In this document: piece by piece, positions 56,721 through 64,000 of the stretch
Numbering within the stretch: position 1 is the first letter of the stretch
Layout of the letters: the number at the start of each line of letters is the position of its first letter
From: Sebastes aleutianus
Taxonomy: Eukaryota; Chordata; Actinopteri; Perciformes; Sebastidae
Direction of reading: 5' to 3'
DNA: 64,000 bases
Assembly: GCA_916700875.1 (NCBI GenBank)
Contig: CAKAKS010000067.1
Coordinates: 28,404,933 to 28,468,932, forward strand
Translations under genes and position numbers: made by a program
The notes under the pieces: model-generated
What the model was told of the DNA's origin: nothing
What the model saw: only the letters and a program-made list of their open reading frames with translations
The model's database searches: none

Positions 56721-57513
56721 AATTATTATATAAATACTGATGAAGTGTTACCTCTGTCATCCTTTTAATTGATCACATTTTATTCACATATTTAGAGGCT
56801 GTGCACACTCTCCATTTTTGACGCACTAGTCAAAACTACAGTAGTAACACTCATTCATGAGTGGTGTTATGATATGTGAGATGATAAAAACACAGTATTA
56901 ATAGCTTTTTTGACAACAATCAGCCTTGTGGTAATTGTACTCACTCTCGGATGATTCATTAGGTTCTTTTATTGGTGTTTGCTTACAGCGGCCCTGCGAT
57001 GATAAAGGATGTTATCATCAGCCTTTCCTCCCACTCCCGCTGCTGCTCTCTTCATTTGTTTATTAAGGATTAATTAAGATTTGTTTAGCATCGGCTACCT
57101 CATTAAGTTCCCAAATATAGTTCTCAACAGAGTTAGATATTCATAAGAAGTGGTTTCAAAGTGGATCAAATATTTATTTTGTTTTACTTCGTATGCAAGG
57201 GGGCATGCAGAAAAAGAAAAAGTAGAATATTTAAGGGAGGAGGAGGCAGGGGAGGGATTTTGGGAGGAATCGTGTGTGCTCACGCTTTGTCTTCTCCCCC
57301 CTTTCTCTCTCTCTCTCTGGCTCTCTGTGGCATTTCAGAAAGCCTTTTACTTTTTGTTATTTCCAGCTGAAGGAAGACTCCAGGCCAGAGCATCATAGCA
57401 CAAATAGGGCAGTATGTCTTATTTGACCTATGCAACGCCGCTGTATTTGTGTTTTTGTGTGAATATGTGTCTGTTTTATTTATATGTACATGTGCGTCCA
57501 TACTGATTAGACC
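56721..57513 (+). other. Intron 2, candidate conserved non-coding stretch
   Basis: 56985-57120 (GATGATAAAGGATGTTATCATC, GGATTAATTAAGATTTG) is repeat-free and rich in TAAT cores. (CT)n at 57303-57320. Not coding. Confidence 0.35.
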
Positions 57514-58010
57514 AGGGGTGTCAAACTCATTTTAGTTCACGGGCCACATACAGCCCAGTTTGATCTCAGTAAAACCACTGCATAATAACCTCTAAATAAC
57601 ATCCCTTTCTTTTAGTGTAAAGAAATACAAGTACCTTCTGAAAACGTTCACAATTAATGAACAAGCCTTTTACAAAACAGATGATGAACAGCCTGAGACG
57701 TCTCGCTGATCTCTCGGCTACAACTAAAAACAGACTTCTGTTTTCTAAACGCTGCCAACAATTCATTTATCTTCTCTGTTCTCAGTTGTCCTCGCAAGTT
57801 CTTTTACTTTCCGCCATGTTGAGTCTTGATAGTGGCACCGAATATTATATTCCTTGACCACAGGAATGTGCTGTTATCCCCCAAGCGCATGGTTTCCATT
57901 TTTCTTTGAAAACCCGACACTCTGTGTCCACTTTTCTTCTTTTTGACACTACTAGACATTTTTCACCTGCGGCTCCTGCATGAATAGAAGCGTACACAGT
58001 GTTGTGTCAT
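57514..58010 (-). mobile_element. hAT (ZBED/GTF2IRD2-like) element remnant, copy B
   Basis: A well-kept terminus, CAGGGGTGTCAAACTCATTT, then AGTTCACGGGCCACATACAG, typical of Charlie-like hAT ends. Downstream it matches copy A (51346-51893), but the finger-coding part is more damaged. Confidence 0.75.
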
Positions 58011-58016
58011 GTAGCC

Positions 58017-58492
58017 TAGGGATGTTACGAGAACCAGTATTTCGATATCAAGTAGATGCTAAAATTCTGAAAACGTGACGGTACTCGTTTTTTTCGATTT
58101 ACATTATATGTTCAGGCTCTTTTCAGTAAAAATGAGTTGTGGACAAAGGTAAATTCTTACGTGATGTGTTCGAATGTAATCTTGTAAAATTGAGTTTTTG
58201 GCGAGAGACTTTGACGAGATGATTTCACAGCAATATAAAATAGATATTAGAGATGGAATTATGACCAGTTTAACTTACTTAAAACTGTGGCATGATTATG
58301 TACATATAATGAGCTGAACAAGCAGCAAATCCTCACATTTGAAAACTGAAACAGCTTGGAACCTGACTCAAATGGTGAATCGATTATCAAAATAGTTCCT
58401 TGCCTATTAATTGTCTGTCAATTGACTAATAGGTTAATTGACTAGTTTCAGCTCTACATGCATGGATTCTTGTCTACCCCAAGTTCACTCAA
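58017..58492 (+). mobile_element. hAT-like repeat, family X copy 2
   Basis: TAGGGATGTTACGAGAACC at the start, then the same ordered blocks as 61633-62288 through AATCGATTATCAAAATAG and GACTAGTTTCAGCTCT (ending 58455). Similarity to copy 3 continues 37 bp further. An internal segment of about 200 bp present in copy 3 is missing. Confidence 0.8.
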
Positions 58493-58771
58493 TATAAAAT
58501 AGATAATAGAGAGGGAATATTTCCATGCATGTATGTTTTTTTTCCCGTTTCAGAGTGTCACTTTTATGGCTGTTAGATGTCTGCAGCTCGACCTGGAAAG
58601 CAGTGACAGGGGAGGCAAAGCAGTGCATTGTGGTAGGGCTCAGGGAGGGCCAGCGGTTTCTGACATTTGGCAGCTCAGCCTCATTGTCGGCTCTCTCTCT
58701 CGGCTACCTGCCACGGCAAGAAAAAAAAAGGTTGACTGGGGATTGACAGACAAAGTGAGACTGAGGTAGAG

Positions 58772-58810
<39 letters not shown>

Positions 58811-59654
58811 GTGTGTGTGTGTGTGTGTGAGAGTCTCCATCGGGTTGCAGAGTCGAGTCCAGCGCTTGACTTTGAGTCGAGCCCTGCAAGTTCTATGATG
58901 AAGAGAGCTGAGCAGACGGTTTGACACTCCAAAGGAAAAGATACCATATACTTTATAGTTGATGAGCATAAGTCTAGCGGTACATGTTGATTATTTTATT
59001 ACAGGCAAATGAAGAAAGAGACAGATGCTCTCGACGTAGCCCGAGCCAGGATTTCAGCTCATGCATGAGTGAGCACTGAGGAGTTCTTTCCATCAACACT
59101 TGTTTCAACCCCTCCTTCCTTCCACAGATACAGAAAAACTCAAAGATTGTTGAAGTTGAATGTGTCTTTGGCGTATCATTAAGGCAATACTCTTTCTGAG
59201 TTGAGAGTTTTGTCAGATTTCATTCTCAAAACTATACATTTGTCTTATAACAATGTCTCCAGATGACTCAGAACTTCAACAGCATCACAAAATGTTCAAT
59301 ACTTTCATATCAACAGTGGAAAAATAGTTGATGTTTTTCCAATCGTTAATATTTAAAAGCTTGCACCTTTTCTTGTGTGACTGGACCTTGCAAGCTGGCA
59401 AATTGCAAACACTATGGTCTTCATCTTTATTAGTTGTAATTCATTTGATAAAGTGAATTATTGCACCTTTCAAATTCATGTATTTTTCATGTACTCCACT
59501 TTATATGATTTCCCTGTTTTCTTTATCTGTTTTACATTATATCCCTATATCTTGTAGTTACCTGTAGGATATTTGCCCCTAATCCTTGTGAAGGCCATAG
59601 TGGTCACACCACCAGGTGGTGCTTTTACTGAGGATTTTCCATCATTAACTAATG
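58493..59654 (+). other. Intron 2, microsatellite and unassigned sequence
   Basis: Contains a long (GT)n (separate entry). CACCACCAGGTGGTG at 59606-59620 is a short palindrome. No exon. Confidence 0.45.
58770..58829. repeat. (GT)n microsatellite, about 29 units with two GC interruptions
   Basis: The longest dinucleotide run in the window; potential Z-DNA former. Confidence 0.95.
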
Positions 59655-60086
59655 GTATATTGGGACATATCTTTAAAAAACTTGCTTTTTCAGTGCTTGT
59701 GCTCATCCATTTGGGTCTCTGGAGTGCCTGCCAACCCACAAACTTTGAAATAAGACATCCCAGTCAGTTTTTTTGGGCTGTCTAGATCAGAAAACATGTG
59801 ATTCAGATTTGGCTCCCCTTCCTATGTCACATGCAGGCTCATTAGAATATATCGCCCACAGTTTGAGAACTACCTTTGTAAAGGTGCACCATATTTTTCT
59901 CGCAATTCTATCAGAGCAGACTGGGCTTTTTGAAGAGACAGGCACTAAAACGAAGCGTTTCAGATAGAGGCTGAATACAGGTATATTCAGCCAGACAGTG
60001 TGAGAAAAATAGTTTTTTTGAACATTAAAGCATGTAAACATGTTGTAGTAGAAACCCAAAATATGAGTATGATATGTCCCCTTTAA
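59655..60086. mobile_element. TTAA MITE copy (family of 37759-38360), decayed left end
   Basis: The right end GATATGTCCCCTTTAA is intact; the left reads ATTGGGACATATCTTTAAAA. The interior shares CAGAAAACATGTGATTCA, TTGGCTCCCCTTCCTATGTC and CATGTAAACATGTT with the other copy. Confidence 0.85.
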
Positions 60087-60477
60087 CACATTAAAGTGGC
60101 CAGCTTGATGTGGATTGAAGCATGGTATTGAGCAACCAATCACGGTACAATAGAGTGTTCCAGGGATGATGTATTTTTGTAGGCCAACCAGGCTAAGTTA
60201 GCATCATCCTGGTTCCCTCGACAAACAGCCGATGGGATTTTTCCATTGGGTTTTGGATTATCGCAGAAAATATGCTCTGTGGCAAACACACGTTTATGAT
60301 ACTTACACGTTTTGTTCAGCAAGATAATCTTCACAAATGAGCACCACTTTTATGATTTTTGAAGCGTAAATGTAATCGCCAGAAGTAAAAAGCTAACATT
60401 AGGCTATAAAAGAACTACACCACGGCCGCATGCTTTAGGACTCTTCTCTGTAGTACTCTATTGAGCAACCAATTTTA
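60087..60477 (+). other. Intron 2, nothing recognised
   Basis: Unassigned intronic sequence. Confidence 0.4.
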
Positions 60478-60605
60478 GAGGGCAGTAGCTCAGTCCGTGG
60501 GGACTTGGCTTGGGACCCGGAGGGACCGACTGAGTACGGAGTTTGAACTGGTAGCTGGAGAGGTGCCAGTTCACCTCCTGGGCACTGCCGAGGTGCCCTT
60601 CTCTG
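60478..60605 (+). mobile_element. tRNA-derived SINE fragment
   Basis: AGGGCAGTAGCTCAGTCCGT has a Pol III A-box-like TAGCTCAGTCCGTGG. The body continues as GGTAGCTGGAGAGGTGCCAG, TTCACCTCCTGGGCACTGCC, GAGGTGCCCTTCT, as in a widespread fish SINE. The expected B-box segment (GGTTCAAGTCC) appears deleted, so it could not be transcribed normally. Confidence 0.65.
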
Positions 60606-61632
60606 CCGAGACTGCGAGACAATAAATGCTGATTTGCATTAACGTTTACGAGCTGGAGCAGCCTTTCAGACAGCCAGTCATACAAGTGGATCAGGACAGT
60701 GCAGAAAGCAGCAGCAACAGAGCAAAGAGCATGTACGTTAGAAGCTGACTGACAGAAAAGAGACTAAAACTTTCTGGAGAATGTTTCTGCAGAGCTAAAT
60801 CAGCAGCCTGTCTCTAGTTCTTCTTGATCTTCTCTCTTATCTCACATTGTTTAAAGCAAAAGTTTATCTCTCACATATTTACAAAAAGTGCATATTAATA
60901 GCCATCCTTGATCAAAGTGTAGCCTCTGTGGTACACTCATTTCTTTGACGTTTTTGAAAAAGATGTGCGCACAAAAAGTTCCAGCATGAATAATGCTTTT
61001 TTTCTTGACTTTTTGTTGATCCTTGTAAAGCAGCAGCTTATTGTGTTGGGTTTAAACATGCCTTTTCTGCAAATACACAAATATAACATGGATTTATATA
61101 ATTTTAGTATGACATCAGTTATGACTTCAAAGGATAGACTTTGAAATACTTTCCAACGGTGTTGGGCAATAGTGCATTATTTAGTAACATGTTGCAGTAA
61201 TGTAAATACTTTTTTCAGTACTGTAAGGGATTGCAATTTGAAATTCAGTACTGTAGTTACATTATAGTTACTAATTCTAATGCTCTATTACTTTGACAAA
61301 GTGGGGGTCGACTTGCTCGCTGTCTTACCGTGAGTTTGATTCGAGGATTCCTTGATATGAGTTTGGTCTCTCTGTGGGTCGCGTTAGCTTGGAGCAGGAA
61401 GTGAAGGTGTGGGGAGGCGGTCTGCCGATCTGTGCAGAAAAGTAACAAAACAAAATTAACAACCGTAATGCCCAACACTGCTCTCTACAACCTTGTCTGC
61501 CTGTCACAGATTGTAATGAAATCAACACAACCCCTGCACACTAGAATGGTTTATCAATACATAATATGCCATGTTTGGACTCCAAGCTCCTGAGTATGGG
61601 AGTACACAGCATGCTCAATTCGTGATTGGGAC
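60606..61632 (+). other. Intron 2, nothing recognised
   Basis: Unassigned; no exon or repeat boundary seen. Confidence 0.4.
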
Positions 61633-62288
61633 TAGGGATGTCACGAGAACCAATACTTCGGTACCAAGTCAAAAATGTGACGGTACTCTTTTTTCTTTAC
61701 ACAGTAAACTCACTATCGACGCATCCAGGGGACACACTCTATTTTTTCACTGATAATGCTACATTGTGAACCACAAATCTGCGTTAAAATCGGCAGGAGG
61801 AAAGTTAGTTAACATCAGCCGGTGGGCAGCACAGTCCTGCGGAGCGACCAGCTAATGTTAACGTAGGTTGCATTGAATTCATTATGATGTTTTCAAGCTC
61901 TTTCAGTTAAAATGAGTATTAGGCGAAGGTTAATTCTTATATCAAGATGTGTTCAAATGTAAGCTTGTAAAATGTAGTTTTTGGCGAGAAACTTGAATAA
62001 ATCCAGTTATTTGAAGGAGACGTTTTAACAGCAATATAAAATAGATATTAGAGATGGATTTATGACTTGTTTAACTTACTTAAAACTGTGGCATGATTAT
62101 GTACATATAATGAGCTGAAAAAGCAGCAAATCCTCACATTTGAAAAAATTAAACAGCTTGGAACGTGACTCAAATGGTGAATCGATTATCAAAATAATTC
62201 CTCGCCTATTATTGTCTATCAATCGATTAATTGACTAGTTATTTCAGCTCTACATGCATGGATTCCTGTCTACCCCAAGTTCACTCAA
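61633..62288 (+). mobile_element. hAT-like repeat, family X copy 3, longest
   Basis: TAGGGATGTCACGAGAACCA at the start, CAATCGATTAATTGACTAG and TTATTTCAGCTCT near the end (62251), then the 37-bp extension shared with copy 2. About 656 bp, no coding capacity. Confidence 0.8.
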
Positions 62289-63467
62289 GTTAGCTCCCAA
62301 AGCATCCTAGATAAAACGAGTGGAGCAAGAACACATCCTGTTATTTGGGCCGTACTCTGCGAGAGGTGGCCTTTTGAATTGGACCCGTACCTGGGCTGTG
62401 ACTGATGATTACCACAGGTCCGCCAGAACACAAATACAGAAAGCTACAGCAGTTAGGATCCTTTCTCAGTCCTAAATTGTGTACTTACATTTGTTCCTGA
62501 ATCGATTCAGTGAAAGCCTCTGAGGACAGTAAGCTTTTGTTGGGGCTGAGCTGCTCATATTTCCTCTTTCCCAAACAGCACCTGCAGATATAATGTGGCA
62601 TTTGGGGAGCAGAATGTCAATCGGCAACCCTCCCGGCAACAGGCAATAAACCGAGACAAAAATAACAAGGCCACAAGGTGTTTCAATGTGATTAAAGCAA
62701 CAATGTCGAGAAAACTCTGGATAAGTCTTTCCCATTAGATGTCTACCTCGTGTGTCATGGCCCCGGGCTTTAAACATCCTTGAGGTTTTTATTCGCCCTG
62801 CAGTTTGAATAAACAATTTTACCTTGATGCCGGGTGAGCATTTATTTTTTTCTTAAATTTTGCAGCACAATGAGCTCAACAAAGAAGACACTGCGCTCTG
62901 CATATTTTACAGTTGCTCATAAGTCATGTCTAACCCTGTGCTTAAAGCCAGTGTCAGTGCTGTTGCACAGGGGGGTGGAAACACAGACTGTGGTGAGGAG
63001 AGGAATTAAACCCGGATCTGGAGCCGGAGTTATCGGGGGAAACAAGACAAATCTGTCTGGATTGGGATGAACACTTAAGTAGTTTTGGTATCCGGAGAGT
63101 GCTAAATCTCCTTGAATCTGTCCTCGCCCTCGCTGTTTTCCAGTCAGAGGAAGTTTTCTTCTCCTTTTATCTCATTTCACTTCCCTGCTCCCTTTGGTCT
63201 CTATCTTTCTATCACTCCCCCACCTTCTTGTGTTGGCTTCTTTCCCTCTGCCTCCGGGACAACTTTGTTACCGACTGGATGTACCTAGTAATTTTTTCCG
63301 GTCCTAAAACAATAGCTCCAGACAGCAGTGATCTTAGCTATACCGCCACCGTGACATTTTCTCATTGAACAGGGCCCCTTTTGAAACAAGTAAATGCCAG
63401 GCGGACACCACGGGGCACAATTAGACCGCTTTACACTGGAGAGAGAGGGGGAGACAGCTACAGCTAG

Positions 63468-63468
<1 letters not shown>

Positions 63469-63502
<34 letters not shown>
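63469..63502. repeat. (AC)n microsatellite
   Basis: About 17 AC units. Confidence 0.95.
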
Positions 63503-63506
<4 letters not shown>

Positions 63507-63771
63507 ACTTTGCTCGCCATGCAGCCCACCACTGTCCTACAGTCATTTATTTTACTTTACTAATTGCTTTAATGGGGTTTTCAGGGGCCAGCCTGTTCCT
63601 GTAAGCTAGTGGCTGCACACTCTGTCTTCCCTCTGTCTCCATTAATAGGCTCCGATTGGAGCCCAATCTTTAGTAATGCAATCAGTTGACAAGCACTTGA
63701 TTGTAGAACCTGCTCATTAAGACATAGTTAATTGTTGTCCTTTTCACTTAATTGCTTATCCAGCTATGATT

Positions 63772-63817
63772 ACTCTCTCTCTCTCTGTCTCTCTCTCTCA
63801 CGCACACACACACACAT
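63772..63817. repeat. Compound (CT)n-(CA)n microsatellite
   Basis: CT run with one GT interruption passing into CACGCACACA. Confidence 0.9.
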
Positions 63818-64000
63818 GCACGTACACCAATCTGTTACGCGAATATCAGCCAGTAAGTGTTTTTTTCCGCCAGTGTGATTGACATGATGAAGCCGTACTC
63901 ATTTGTATTGTAAGACCTGAGAGGTCCATATCAGTGATTTTTCATGCATAAATTACAATTACAATCACTTTCTTTGGATTCCATTTATTTCCTACAGCAT

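Larger units (their letters stand above)
62289..64000 (+). other. ctnnd2: Intron 2 to window edge
   Basis: No exon found. 63620-63770 (CCATTAATAGGCTCCGATTG, GTTAATTGTTGTCC) is repeat-free with TAAT cores and may be conserved non-coding DNA. Microsatellites listed separately. Confidence 0.45.

Noticed and set aside
62834..63070. Exon-like segment with a good acceptor (TTAAATTTTGCAG) at 62865
   Set aside because: The translation does not resemble the delta-catenin coiled-coil exon or any known family and has no convincing donor.
54836..64000. Search for ctnnd2 exon 3 (coiled coil) in the right part of the window
   Set aside because: No sequence encoding the expected QFERLTRELE-type heptads with splice sites was found; the exon is presumably further right.
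1..64000. CRISPR arrays, operons, phage or plasmid modules
   Set aside because: Spliced vertebrate genes, microsatellites and eukaryotic transposons throughout; no regularly spaced direct repeats or bacterial gene arrangement.

Overview
The window looks like nuclear DNA of a percomorph (perch-like) teleost fish. It contains intron-split vertebrate genes, very low coding density, dense (CA)n/(GA)n microsatellites, a tRNA-derived SINE, LINE 3' tails, and many copies of short TTAA-flanked and hAT-type non-autonomous DNA transposons of the sort that fill fish genomes. There are no bacterial, plasmid or phage features. No new multi-gene system is present; what stands out is a divergent pair of signalling/adhesion genes set in a layered field of small transposons.

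Two protein-coding genes can be supported. (1) pkia, the heat-stable inhibitor of cAMP-dependent protein kinase (PKI alpha), lies complete on the minus strand. Its coding exons are 4703-4865 and 4488-4561, split by a 141-bp phase-1 intron, and encode 78 residues. Candidate 5' untranslated exons and an NF-Y-type promoter lie at about 5.85-6.21 kb. (2) ctnnd2 (delta-catenin, an armadillo-repeat adherens-junction and synaptic protein) lies on the plus strand. Exon 2, carrying the start codon, is 49263-49399. A GC-rich 5' untranslated exon/promoter candidate with a (GA)n tract and two tiny upstream ORFs lies at about 15.3-15.84 kb. That leaves a first intron of about 33.4 kb and a second intron running off the right edge. 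The coiled-coil and armadillo exons are outside the window.

Layout: 1-4487 is the 3' flank of pkia, with one transposon nested in another (1873-3642). 4488-6210 is the pkia gene body and promoter, with a TTAA MITE in its intron. 6.2-15.3 kb is the intergenic region between the two divergent genes (GATAA satellite with LINE tail, MITE fragments, a protein-like open frame of unknown nature at 8.1-8.6 kb). 15.3-49.3 kb is the ctnnd2 5' end and intron 1. It carries an RFX X-box cluster at 23.6 kb, three better-bounded hAT or MITE insertions at 34.0, 35.6 and 41.9 kb, several hairpins, and a large AT-rich inverted repeat at 46 kb. 49.4-64 kb is the start of intron 2, with ZBED/GTF2IRD2-like transposase remnants, more MITEs, a SINE fragment, and several transposon-poor AT/GC-mixed stretches that are candidate conserved non-coding elements.

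Identifications of gene and repeat families come from recognising sequence patterns by eye. No database search was run. Boundaries of TEs with matching ends or target-site duplications are good to a few bases; others are approximate.
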